Assembly (NCBI GenBank): GCA_030601745.1
Contig: JAUWBI010000001.1
Location: 1-64,000 of the forward strand
Source of the DNA: Phycisphaerae bacterium
GTDB lineage: Bacteria; Planctomycetota; Phycisphaerae; Sedimentisphaerales; Anaerobacaceae
Length of the DNA: 64,000 bases
Reading direction: 5' to 3'
Shown: piece after piece, positions 54,383 through 63,697 of the stretch
How positions within the stretch are numbered: the first letter of the stretch is position 1
How the letters are laid out: each line of letters opens with the position of its first letter
The notes under the pieces: model-generated
Seen by the model: only the letters and a program-made list of their open reading frames with translations
Told to the model about the DNA's origin: nothing
The model's database searches: none
Translations under genes and position numbers: made by a program

Positions 54383-55867
54383 TCATTTATCAACTATCAA
54401 CGTCAGACGTTCAACAGCCGAGGTTATTCGCTGCCTGGCCGCCTTCGATGCTTTATCTGCGGAGTTGAGAACTATTTCCAGTGCTTGCTTATAAGCAGCA
54501 AGGGCCTCAGCTTCTGCTCCAAGTTCTTCGCGTATCTGTCCTAAATGCTCATACACCTCCGCTGGTACGGGGATATTATTCTGCTCATACTGTTGTAGTG
54601 CGGCCTGCAAAAATTCGGCTGCCTCCGAACTTCTACCGTTTTTATACAGCACATAAGCATAAGTATCCAGAAAGCCTGGGTTGTTCGGCCTTGCGTCGAG
54701 TGCCCGCCTGGCAAACGTGAGAGCCTCGCCCAGCCTTTCATTATTTTGAGCAAGCATATACGCCAAATTATTTAAGACACTCATACTATTCGGCATTTCA
54801 ACTGATAAACTTTCGTACGCAGCGATAGCGCTCTTGAGGTAATTATTATCGGAAGTCTTTTCATAGGCCAGGTGTAAAACCTCTGATTTTTTCAGTGTGT
54901 AATCAACTCTTGCGCTGCTGCCAGGCCCGGTTATCTGCAGGCATTTGTCAATATACCCCAGGGCCTTGTTGTACTCACCGTTAATCTTCGCCAGATTAAA
55001 CATAGTCAAATTGGCAGCAAGTGAATCAGGATTGGCCTTGAGTCTTTCTTCGCAATGCCTCAACACCTCTTCGGCTCCCAGCAGGGAGTACATTCTTTGC
55101 GAAACCTTATCCGCAAAAATCTCATTTGTGCCCGCCTTGTCAACGGCTTTTCGGCAATATTCTATGGCGATTGTTTTATCGCCGAGCTTCAACTTCGCCT
55201 CAGCCATCCGCAAATATGCTATGGGAGCCAAATCCCTGCCAACGTACTTTCCGCCCTCTTCAAAGACCTTATCAAACTTCCCATTTAACACGAGTGCCTG
55301 CAAATACCCATCGAATGCTGCTGCGCGGGGGCCCAAACGCCTTTCATAGCGTTTGGGTGTACCGTCACCCTTGCTATCCTTCTGACCTTTCTGCCACGCC
55401 TGTCCATATAATTGCTCTGCCCTGTCGAATTCACCTTCGGCTATAGCAAACGCCCCCGCTCGATTGTACCACAGGACACTATCGGGAAATTTCCGCAGAG
55501 TCTCGTCATAGAATTTTTTTAGTGCTTCTTTTTTGCCAAGCTGCAGGTAAATCTGTTCAAGCAATGCTCTTGCGGGAACCTCTTCCGCAGCAGCTTGCGG
55601 CTGTTCAATCGTACTTTTAAGTTCGGTTATAGCATCCTCATCTCGGCCTGCCCGCTGATAGGCCTTTGCCAGGGCAATATGGATGTCAAGCTCGGGTGAC
55701 AATGCCTTGCTCATTTTGAAGTCATCGATTGCTTTATCATAATTTGCCATCAAAAAATTTACTTCACCTCTTACCCGCCAGGCCAATGCATTGTTCTGAT
55801 TGCTCTGAAGACTTCGATTTGTCAGGTCCAATGCCTCTTTCAGACGACCTGTCTCATTGCCAGCCAC
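54383..55867 (-). pseudogene. TPR protein, C-terminal part after frameshift
   Basis: About 490 residues of TPR repeats (NNALAWRVRGEVNFLMANYD, then DTYAYVLYKNGRSSEAAEFL near the end) continue the protein encoded at 55840-59352, but one frame away. The upstream frame reads ...WLAMRQ then VV-stop. This frame reads ...GRLKEALDLTNRSL. Adding one G to the CAGGTCGTCTG at about 55844-55852 would give CAG-GGT-CGT-CTG (Q-G-R-L) and join them perfectly. The GTG at 55867 is therefore not a natural start. It is either a sequencing/assembly error or a genuine inactivating deletion. Confidence 0.8.
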
Positions 55868-58800
55868 GCCTCAAGCAGCAGTGCTCGCCTCTCATCCGGA
55901 TACTTCTCCTTAAAGCTTTGCAATTTGTACTGAGCTTCTTTGACAAGACCAACCTTAAGGAAAGTCTGAATTTGGAAAAGATGGTTTTCTACACTGTCTT
56001 CAAGCAATAAAAGTTCTTCAGAATATCTCTGTACGGCCTCTTTATCAGCGGTCCTTTCTGCAACAAGTAAAAGACCTTTGACCACGTCACTGTCCTTCGC
56101 TTCGGTTTTGTACAACTGCTCCAGGACCCTCCTGCCATCCTCAAATTGACCGCTCCGAAAATAATAGCGCCATAGCAATTCCGGTTCTTGCGCCAGCAAC
56201 TTTTTTGCTTTTTCTTTTTGACCGGTGAGCCGAAGGTATTCCGCAAAGCTATCGAGCGCAACCTTGTCTTGCGGGTCTATAGCAATGGCCTGCTCGAAAG
56301 ATGACTGAGCAATAGCAAACAATGCCTCTTTGCTTTCCGCATCCGTTTCCTCAAGAGCCATTTTCATTGCCAGCCTCCCCAGCAGTACAGCATTCTTCAC
56401 GCTCGGAGCGGTTTTTTGCAAATACTGGCGAATCGCCAGGGCTCGCCGCTCGCTCGTCGGGCTTATATATTCAGCGTAGCCGCCAAGTAACTCCATATCA
56501 CCCGGGTTCAGCGCCATTGCGTTTTCCAAGGCAGCCCTGGCTTCAATTGCCTGGTCTGAAGATACATTCGGCCCGAGTCTTTTATTACGCTGGTACAGCA
56601 CATTCGCCAATACTTTTGCAATGGTTCCATCCAGAGGGTTCAAAGATGCGGCTTTTCGGGCGTCTTCGATAGAGGAATGCTCATTTCCAAGAATAGCATT
56701 GACATTGCTTCTCAACATAAAGCCGTGGGAGAAGACCGGCCTTTGCCTCAAACATTCTTCGAGTCTCGCCAGCGCATCTTTATATTCCTCTTTAGTCATA
56801 GCAAGACGGGCGGCAAAAAATTGGCCGCTGCACCTATCGATATTTTCACGTCGCACCGTCTCTACGATTTCTTCTGCCAGCTCCCAATCTTTCTTCCCAA
56901 TCGCTATCTCAAAAAGATAGCTCACAGCAATTTCGTATTGCAGATTGCGCATATCGCGTTGCGTATTTTTTTTCTCGCGATATGCATCACGCGCAACGGA
57001 CGACGAAAATACCTTTTTGAATTCTCCAGCCGCCTTATCCAGCTCTCCGTGCCTGTGATAAAACAATCCAAGCTTCACGGCCCGGCGAATCGGCTCGCCA
57101 ATTTCTGAGAGAACCTGCTCTTCTATCTCCTTACGCCTTTGCCGGGAAATCTCGTCCGGCGCAGGCTCGGCAAGTACCCGTTTGTAAAACAGAACCGTTG
57201 TACTATCCGGAAAATATCCCAAAAATCTATTAACTATATCCCTGGCCTGTTCGAGCCGGCCTTGCGATATGTAATTATTGCAAACAGCAACGACAGGAGC
57301 CTCTCCGACGGAATTCGGCTCTATTGTTAATAGTTTTTCCACCAATCCGGCGCAAACGGCCCAGTAGCCCTTCAATTCAGCTTTCATTACCTGCACAGAG
57401 GCTTGCGCCCGGCCACCCTCTTTTTCCGGCACCTCCAGGCCCTTGAAAATTATGGGCGAACTGTCTTTTATTTGCTTTTGCGTTACAACTTTTTGAAGCT
57501 CCCTAATCTTGGCCTGCACCAGTGCCAGGTTGAGTTTAATTGTATTCGTGTCATCCGGCTCAGCCTTGGCCAATTCTGCTTCAGCCTCGTCAAACTGCCC
57601 TGCGCCAAGTAAAGCGCTGATGCGAAGTGTTTGGCTTCTCTTGTTGGCCCAATATCTCTCCTCAAAAGAGTTCACAACACTCAAAGCCACGTCGTAGGCC
57701 CGGCGTTTTAACAACACGTCTACATAATCCAGAACGGCTTCAGGTTTGGTCCATTGAATATTTGCATCAAGCGCACTTTCCAGGAATTCCCTGACCGCAC
57801 CAACTTCAGAAGTATTCTTAAAAATCTTCGCAAGGGCATAAGAAAGCTGTGCATCTGCTCGCCCGGATGCTTTAAGTAGTTCGTAAGCTTTATACAGTTT
57901 TCTGATGGCGAAGTTTCTATTTCCCTTCGCAAGCTCAAGCATTGCCTGCCACTTAATAACCTGCGGCTCTTCACCGCTGTCGAAAAGCTGCTCAATTTCG
58001 CGCACCGCCTGCTCGGCATCTGCCATCCATTCCTGGGTCTGCGACTTTGTTCTTACCTCGCAAGGCTCAATGAGCTGCTCGATATAGTAATTTGCAAGGA
58101 AAGTGTACAATGAGATTCTATTCATTAGATTTGCCCAATGCCGCGGGCCATTTACCTCCTGTGCATCCGGCAATGTAAGGGCATTCTCGGCCACTTCTAT
58201 TGCCTTATGGATTTCCTGCTTCTGCCCATAAATAGAAAACCTGCGATAGTGCAAATTGGCCGCATTTATTGCATAAGTCACATTTAGCTTGTCCAATTCA
58301 ATTGACTTTTCAGCCGCCTCTACGGCCTTATCAAGATTTTTGTGGCCTAACCGCCGATAGAGTTCGGCCAATGCCGAAAATGCCTCTGCACTGGAAGGAA
58401 ATCTCTCCGCAAGCAACAAGTATTCGGGCTCGAGCAACTGAATTTGCTCCTGTGGCTGCGTTCCGACACTACTTTGTTCAAGCTTTTCTGTTAGAAGATT
58501 AATATGTGCCCTCGGGTCAGCACCTGCAACCTCAACAGCTTGCTTCAAAATTTCCCTGGCTTGCTCTGCAGCTTTGTCTCTTTCTTCAAAATTACCTCTT
58601 TCAACTAAAATCTCCCCTTTTGCTTTGACCACTTGCGCTAAATACCAATAGGCCTGGGGGTCGCCTGGTTCAAGTTCCCGAACCTTTTCCAAATCAGCAG
58701 TTGCCTTAACAAGCAGTTCGTCGGGGTCGGTTACCGCTCCCATCCTTGCTATTTCAAGGTTGGCTCTACCCCTGAGCAGATACAAATACGGGCCCAAACG

Positions 58801-59352
58801 CTGCCTGCCTGCTCCTTTTTTCTGCATTCCAAAGGTTTCCCATTTGTCTGTATTTTCGGTAAGCAGGTTTGCATCTGCCACTTCTATAAATTCCGATGCC
58901 TGCGACGCAACCTCCTTCCAGACTCGATGCACACCATTATCAGCCATTATGTAAAAGTACTTCAACCGTCCAAATCGAGCCTTAGCGTTCTTCGGGTCTA
59001 TGCTGATTATGTTGTCCCAGCACCGCTGCACATTGCGCCATCGGTCGGTTTCGATATATAGGTCCACAAGTTTAAAAAGCATCTTTATCTTGAGCGAATC
59101 GGTCCTTGCCAGACGCCGCGCCTTACCATAATTGCGTTCAGCCTTCTTGTATTCTTCCGCTTTTGTCTGCTCATCTGTCGCTTCGTGGGCCGCCTTTACT
59201 GCCGCATCGCCGTCTTCGATGAACGTTTCCGGTCCTATGAGTCCAAAACGAAATGCGAATTTCGGAATTAAGGGAATCAGAGCCAGTCCCAGAACTATCA
59301 AAACCGCCGAGCCAATAAGTGCAACTTTTTTATTCAATCTCTTCTTTGCCAT
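55840..59352 (-). CDS. Giant TPR protein of the exosortase locus, N-terminal part
   Basis: This 1170-aa protein has one N-terminal membrane helix (KVALIGSAVLIVLGLALIPLI) and then many tetratricopeptide repeats (for example PQAYWYLAQVVKAKGEILVE, AEAFSALAELYRRLGHKNLD, NALTLPDAQEVNGPRHWANL). Giant TPR proteins of this kind (PrsT-like) accompany EpsI and exosortase in PEP-CTERM exopolysaccharide clusters. They are thought to scaffold export or assembly in the periplasm. ATG 59352 follows GAAGGGAAAAATT. A short tract at about 56932-56999 is made of the dispersed CGTATTGCGTAT-type repeat, inserted in frame (KKNTQRDMRNLQYEIA). The reading frame breaks at about 55848; the intact protein would be about 1660 residues. 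Confidence 0.8.
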   Translation of the reverse strand: MAKKRLNKKVALIGSAVLIVLGLALIPLIPKFAFRFGLIGPETFIEDGDAAVKAAHEATDEQTKAEEYKKAERNYGKARRLARTDSLKIKMLFKLVDLYIETDRWRNVQRCWDNIISIDPKNAKARFGRLKYFYIMADNGVHRVWKEVASQASEFIEVADANLLTENTDKWETFGMQKKGAGRQRLGPYLYLLRGRANLEIARMGAVTDPDELLVKATADLEKVRELEPGDPQAYWYLAQVVKAKGEILVERGNFEERDKAAEQAREILKQAVEVAGADPRAHINLLTEKLEQSSVGTQPQEQIQLLEPEYLLLAERFPSSAEAFSALAELYRRLGHKNLDKAVEAAEKSIELDKLNVTYAINAANLHYRRFSIYGQKQEIHKAIEVAENALTLPDAQEVNGPRHWANLMNRISLYTFLANYYIEQLIEPCEVRTKSQTQEWMADAEQAVREIEQLFDSGEEPQVIKWQAMLELAKGNRNFAIRKLYKAYELLKASGRADAQLSYALAKIFKNTSEVGAVREFLESALDANIQWTKPEAVLDYVDVLLKRRAYDVALSVVNSFEERYWANKRSQTLRISALLGAGQFDEAEAELAKAEPDDTNTIKLNLALVQAKIRELQKVVTQKQIKDSSPIIFKGLEVPEKEGGRAQASVQVMKAELKGYWAVCAGLVEKLLTIEPNSVGEAPVVAVCNNYISQGRLEQARDIVNRFLGYFPDSTTVLFYKRVLAEPAPDEISRQRRKEIEEQVLSEIGEPIRRAVKLGLFYHRHGELDKAAGEFKKVFSSSVARDAYREKKNTQRDMRNLQYEIAVSYLFEIAIGKKDWELAEEIVETVRRENIDRCSGQFFAARLAMTKEEYKDALARLEECLRQRPVFSHGFMLRSNVNAILGNEHSSIEDARKAASLNPLDGTIAKVLANVLYQRNKRLGPNVSSDQAIEARAALENAMALNPGDMELLGGYAEYISPTSERRALAIRQYLQKTAPSVKNAVLLGRLAMKMALEETDAESKEALFAIAQSSFEQAIAIDPQDKVALDSFAEYLRLTGQKEKAKKLLAQEPELLWRYYFRSGQFEDGRRVLEQLYKTEAKDSDVVKGLLLVAERTADKEAVQRYSEELLLLEDSVENHLFQIQTFLKVGLVKEAQYKLQSFKEKYPDERRALLLEAWLAMRQVV

Positions 59353-59545
59353 AATTTTTCCCTTCCACCCCCACTTTTGTCTTCGACAAGAAGACGTGGG
59401 GGGGCCAACACCTGCAAACACAGTTTCGTATCACGTATCTCGCAGAAAAAGCTAAAAGCTGTTGAGTTAAAATTCCGCAGCTTTTCGCTTCTTCGCTTCA
59501 CGTATCACGCAGAGCGAAAACGCACGAAGCATCACTATTTGCCAT

Positions 59546-60301
59546 TCACCACTGACCAGCGGGCCAATGTTCTTTTTCCAAAATGGGTAATATTACGCTT
59601 AAGAACCTTTCACTTGCTGTAATCGCATCTTCTTTGCTCGGGTAAATCGCCTGACCGAACCTGGTATTAAAGAACTTCCACTCAACCTTGGAAAAATACG
59701 AATATTTGCCGAAAATGTTCTTATTTAGAGCTATTCGAGCATCTTCTCTGCTGTTGGCATATTTTTCGTTGACGTTAAAAAGGTACAGAATCGGGAATTT
59801 TGCACCGCTCTGCCAGTGATTGGAATTTGTGCCGGCAAAGATAAGGTATCTTCCCGGAATCTTCTTCTCGACACCGGCTTTATTTATTTTGAATGTCACG
59901 CTATCGGATGCCAATCTTTGATAGCCGCTGCCCATATAGCATTCTTCCGGCACGTGCGGCACCCGGTCGGGAAGCTCGTAATAAGTAATAAACAGCGAGC
60001 ATTTACGAACGGCACTGTCAGCTGCTGCATCCGTATCTTCGAGAATCCATTGGATATAATCTTCGGTGCCCAAACTCTCAACAACCTCCTCGTTTTTGAT
60101 TTTTTCTTTTGATAATACCTTGTAAGGAGCCAATCCTTTTTCATCCAGAAGGTCTAAAGTCTTTTTCAACGGCAAGGGTTCCTTCTTTAATTTTATGCCT
60201 AAACTTTTTGTCATAATCGGCATGCCAATCCCAGCCGTTGCGAGCAGCACCGCACATATCAAAAAAGCCGGCTGCATATAGGTCTTTATCGTATCTCGCA
60301 T
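59546..60301 (-). CDS. EpsI-type exosortase-associated protein
   Basis: This 251-aa protein has an N-terminal helix (PAFLICAVLLATAGIGMPI) that anchors an extracytoplasmic domain of the EpsI/DUF3485 type: YIQWILEDTDAAADSAVRKC, SLFITYYELPDRVPHVPEEC YMGSGYQ and KIPGRYLIFAGTNSNHWQ. The short HVPEECY motif and its cysteine are the family hallmark. In other bacteria EpsI is fused to, or next to, the exosortase; here it is 40 bp downstream on the same strand. Start ATG 60301 is embedded in a CGAGATACGAGATGCGAGATA repeat; ATG 60277 is an alternative. The 123 bp before the giant TPR gene hold no gene. Confidence 0.8.
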   Translation of the reverse strand: MRDTIKTYMQPAFLICAVLLATAGIGMPIMTKSLGIKLKKEPLPLKKTLDLLDEKGLAPYKVLSKEKIKNEEVVESLGTEDYIQWILEDTDAAADSAVRKCSLFITYYELPDRVPHVPEECYMGSGYQRLASDSVTFKINKAGVEKKIPGRYLIFAGTNSNHWQSGAKFPILYLFNVNEKYANSREDARIALNKNIFGKYSYFSKVEWKFFNTRFGQAIYPSKEDAITASERFLSVILPILEKEHWPAGQW

Positions 60302-60341
60302 CTCGTATCTCACTTCATCCCGCTCCTCGGAGGGGCGGGGT

Positions 60342-61376
60342 TCACACCTCACGCCTGCGAACCACAATATCTTCGGCAACTGCCTCGGTTTCTTCAATAA
60401 ACAGACTCGACATAAACCACGCAAGAAAACCATATAAGCCAAACGCTAACGGCAGCATCCCTACGCCAAGAATATCGTGATAAATACCCTGAGTGTACCT
60501 GGGATGTATCAGCACATAAATAAAGCCGGTAACCGATACACGAACGATATTGCAAAATATCGCTATCGGTATGGTGCTGGCCAACAAGACAATGCGCTGC
60601 CATATAGGTCTGTAGTGCAGATACGCCATAGCGACGCCCAGAGCCAGAAAGGCCATCAGCAGCCGCATCCCGCTGCAGGCCTCGGCCACATTAAGCGCAG
60701 GCTCCATCCGCTGGCCCTTGTAAACCACGTCTATCACCACACCGCTGACTGTAGCTTCCATCTGGCTAACCAAATTCAACAAGGCAGTTGCCACCCTGGC
60801 CGCCATCTGCCGCATCGGCATAGTCAGCTTAACATAATATCTCGCCGGCACCCGCACCGCAAACACCAAGAACGCAACAGGCAGCCATATATATTTAACC
60901 AGGCGCCACCCGCCCAAAAACAATACAACCGCACCAAGTGTCGCTATCATACCAATTGGCCGCAAGTACCAGTATCGGAAGTGAACTATATTAAGAGGAT
61001 AAAACACAATCCCGCAAATCAGAAAAAACAAACCCCAATAACTCGGCTTAATTTGAAGATTCAAAATTTCCTTCTTATGCTGGTTAATAAAATATAAACT
61101 GAAAAGCGGGATTAGAAAACCGTGCGACCAGCTCCTGTCGTTGAGCCATATATGAACAAGTTCGCCAATTTCTTTGTGAAAAAGATAGACAAACAATCCC
61201 CCAATTATCAATATTTTGACGTAATTATGCACCCCGAGTTCGCGCCAGTTTGTCCGGGGGGGGGCTGCAAAATGGAAACTCTGAGCTGCCCTTGACGATT
61301 GATTATTTTCAACTGATGATTGTTTATTTCCTGATTTCAATAATCTTTTGTCAATAATCGATTCTTTATCCGCCAT
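60342..61376 (-). CDS. Exosortase
   Basis: This 344-aa multi-pass membrane cysteine peptidase is predicted to cleave and sort PEP-CTERM proteins. The N-terminal region has the typical WSHGFLIPLFSLYFIN, and about eight hydrophobic segments follow. The catalytic triad is complete: Cys234 in NVAEACSGMRLLMAF, Arg279 in FCNIVRVSVTG and His300 in YHDILGVGMLPLA. ATG 61376 is preferred to TTG 61382. It lies between the Wza-like gene and epsI on one strand, the classic exosortase exopolysaccharide arrangement. The sub-family cannot be named by eye. A substrate candidate is the damaged PEP-CTERM gene at 48.3 kb. Confidence 0.92.
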   Translation of the reverse strand: MADKESIIDKRLLKSGNKQSSVENNQSSRAAQSFHFAAPPRTNWRELGVHNYVKILIIGGLFVYLFHKEIGELVHIWLNDRSWSHGFLIPLFSLYFINQHKKEILNLQIKPSYWGLFFLICGIVFYPLNIVHFRYWYLRPIGMIATLGAVVLFLGGWRLVKYIWLPVAFLVFAVRVPARYYVKLTMPMRQMAARVATALLNLVSQMEATVSGVVIDVVYKGQRMEPALNVAEACSGMRLLMAFLALGVAMAYLHYRPIWQRIVLLASTIPIAIFCNIVRVSVTGFIYVLIHPRYTQGIYHDILGVGMLPLAFGLYGFLAWFMSSLFIEETEAVAEDIVVRRREV

Positions 61377-61423
61377 AACCAATTAGTTTTGAGTGTTTAG
61401 TCAAAACTCAAAATTCAAGACTA

Positions 61424-63172
61424 TTAAAACCAGCTGGGTATAGGCCTGCGGGTATAGTAATCTCTATCTGCAAAATTACGGTCATAAACAAAACCGAATC
61501 CGTAAGTTGCCCTGAACGCATTTCTCAAAACCGCGCGCCACCTGGAGGTTGGATGTGTGCCGACATTGATCAAATCGTTCGGCTTAATAAAGAAATCCGG
61601 CTGTTCGCCTCGTGCGATTTTATCCAAATCCACCATCACGATTTCTTCTTTTTTCTTTCCGATTCTCCTTACCACCTCACAGCGTTTTGGCCACGCCAGA
61701 GGTCCCAGGCCGCCCGCCGCGGCTATAGCCATCTTCAAGGTCATCGGCCGGCCTGTAACAGGAATGTATCCTTGAGCGTTGACATTACCCATAATACAGA
61801 ATTCACCGATAATATCAACAGGCACCTGAATACTATCACCGGGCCTTATCACAATATTGTACCGAGGGTCACCTGCGGACAGTCTATCGGCAGGAATCTT
61901 TATAACTCGCGTCTGCACTCCTCCGGCTCCTATCTGGTCCCAGTCGAAATCCGCCGGAACTTTTTCTCTGAGCGGCTCGGTTACTTTCTCCGGCTCGACC
62001 TTAATCACCGGCTCCGCTGGCTCCGGCCGACCGACCTGCACCGGAACCCATTGGCCGTCCCGAAAAATCCACTCGATACGGCCTCTCTTCTCCTCATCTG
62101 TTGGCTCACCTGTATCCGTTGGCTTATCTATCGTTTTTTGCCCAGCCAGCTTGATGGATGATTCCAGTACATCCAGCACGTCTTTGATGTCCCTCCGGCC
62201 TTGCCCGCCCAGCCCCTCCGAGGGGCGGGGCCCGCCATCGGCTGACGGTTCAAAACCTATCGGCAAAGCCACTTCGGCAAGTTCCTTATCCGTTATCATC
62301 TCTGCCGAAGCTATGACCAATCTATTCTCCGACCGCTGCCCTTTCGCCCGTGGTGCAATTATCTCCAGCATTTCCTGTTCAGGCTTAATCTGTTCCTTCG
62401 GCTCCTCCAGCTCAGGAAACTCCGGTTTAGTAATTTCCGGCTCAATCGGTTCAGCTACGGCTTCCTTGCCCGTAATAGAACGCGAAACATAAACGTAGCT
62501 TATGTTAAATTGGCTTATCCCCCCCGCTGTCGCAAGCGCATCGAGCAATCTGAAATCATACCGCGGAATCGCGTATCTGCTTGGAGCCGGCACACCATTA
62601 CCCGATATTGAAAACGTGCGTTGTTGTGAGCTCATCAAGGTCACGGTAACCAACGCCTCTCTTAGTATGCTCGGCTCAAGGATTTGCCTTATCTCCTCCT
62701 CAAGTTGCGATTCAGTCAGCCCCCCCGCATCAACTGCCCCAACCTCCGGTATGGATATCCTGCCGGTCTCGGTAACAACATAATCTTTTTCAAACATAGC
62801 CCCCTCTGCAAGCAGTTCAAAAATGGATATCCTGACAATATCGCCGGAACTAAACACATAATCGGTCTCGAATGCCATGACATCTATCGGCCTGGGGTCT
62901 TCCGCTCGTTCCCAGGCCGACGGTGCCTCCTCTGCCACACCCAGCGAATCCAATATCACATTGACCGCCGGTACAGGACGGAACCTGCCTATTTGCGCCG
63001 GGTCAAAAAACTTATTGCCGCAACCAGAGTAAATACTTAGAACAGATAAAACAGATACAATCGCTACGGCCCGTGTCGTTTTCACCCCGTTAGAAATCTC
63101 GTCTAAGCGTGAAGCGTATCTCGAATTTTGTATCGTATCACCTCTCGTTATAGAATTTCTAACGGGGGTCAT
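61424..63172 (-). CDS. Wza-like polysaccharide export lipoprotein (Poly_export/SLBB)
   Basis: This 582-aa outer-membrane export protein has a lipoprotein signal (VAIVSVLSVLSIYSGC) that begins about 30 residues in. GTG 63085 may therefore be the true start, giving a well-placed signal; 63172 is the longest ATG. The Poly_export domain is at about 100-190 (DYVFSSGDIVRISIFELLAE, GRISIPEVGAVDAGGLTE). SLBB-type segments follow, with a long E/P/K-rich insert (about 245-430) that includes an in-frame GC hairpin repeat. The C-terminal SLBB is GEFCIMGNVNAQGYIPVTGR and PNDLINVGT. It would form the outer-membrane channel for polysaccharide whose length Wzc sets. Confidence 0.88.
   Translation of the reverse strand: MTPVRNSITRGDTIQNSRYASRLDEISNGVKTTRAVAIVSVLSVLSIYSGCGNKFFDPAQIGRFRPVPAVNVILDSLGVAEEAPSAWERAEDPRPIDVMAFETDYVFSSGDIVRISIFELLAEGAMFEKDYVVTETGRISIPEVGAVDAGGLTESQLEEEIRQILEPSILREALVTVTLMSSQQRTFSISGNGVPAPSRYAIPRYDFRLLDALATAGGISQFNISYVYVSRSITGKEAVAEPIEPEITKPEFPELEEPKEQIKPEQEMLEIIAPRAKGQRSENRLVIASAEMITDKELAEVALPIGFEPSADGGPRPSEGLGGQGRRDIKDVLDVLESSIKLAGQKTIDKPTDTGEPTDEEKRGRIEWIFRDGQWVPVQVGRPEPAEPVIKVEPEKVTEPLREKVPADFDWDQIGAGGVQTRVIKIPADRLSAGDPRYNIVIRPGDSIQVPVDIIGEFCIMGNVNAQGYIPVTGRPMTLKMAIAAAGGLGPLAWPKRCEVVRRIGKKKEEIVMVDLDKIARGEQPDFFIKPNDLINVGTHPTSRWRAVLRNAFRATYGFGFVYDRNFADRDYYTRRPIPSWF
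62205..62235. repeat. GC hairpin repeat inside the Wza-like gene
   Basis: CCCCT-CCG-AGGGG (62213-62225) followed by CGGGG. The same motif class occurs at 3592-3614, about 60322-60340 and 63985-64000. It encodes in frame the segment GGPRPSEGLGGQGRR of the exporter, a low-complexity insertion in the domain linker. Confidence 0.7.
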
Positions 63173-63697
63173 ATCGCTAAAATTCCAACTTGTGCTTCAC
63201 AGAGTAGCAAAAGACACCACGTTTTTCCCCTGCGTTCTCTGCGGTTAATCTTTTTTCTCTCTATCCGATGACATTATCGGTTTAACACCCTGTTCGCTTA
63301 AGCTTTTTAAGGGTTCCCATTTTGCGATTTTCCGCATCTGTCTTCTGTCCTCTGTAAATCAACAATGTAGCTATACGCTTAAAATGGGGGATTTGTTCAC
63401 TATCGGCCTTTGTTCTCCTTGGGAGTCCATACGGACAGGCCCTATAATCATCACAATACCAGAACAGGTAAAGCTGGTGAGAGAAGTCCCGTTTTTACGG
63501 GGTAAAAAAGACCATCCCGTTTGATATGAGCAGTAGAAAAAAAATTACAAATAAAAACCGTGAATCATAATTCTCAATACGAGATATGCAATTTAAATGC
63601 CGAACCGCCCCCCTTCAAACACCCTCTCAACGCTCGCAGCCACGTAATATCCGCATCGTTCTTCTTTAACTGGCAAGAGGACCCGACCTTCTGTCAC
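63173..63697. other. Intergenic, no gene seen
   Basis: About 520 bases with dispersed words (CTGCGTTCTCTGCGGTTAA, CAATACGAGATATGCAATTT). Nothing with a start codon and ribosome site is supported. Confidence 0.5.
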
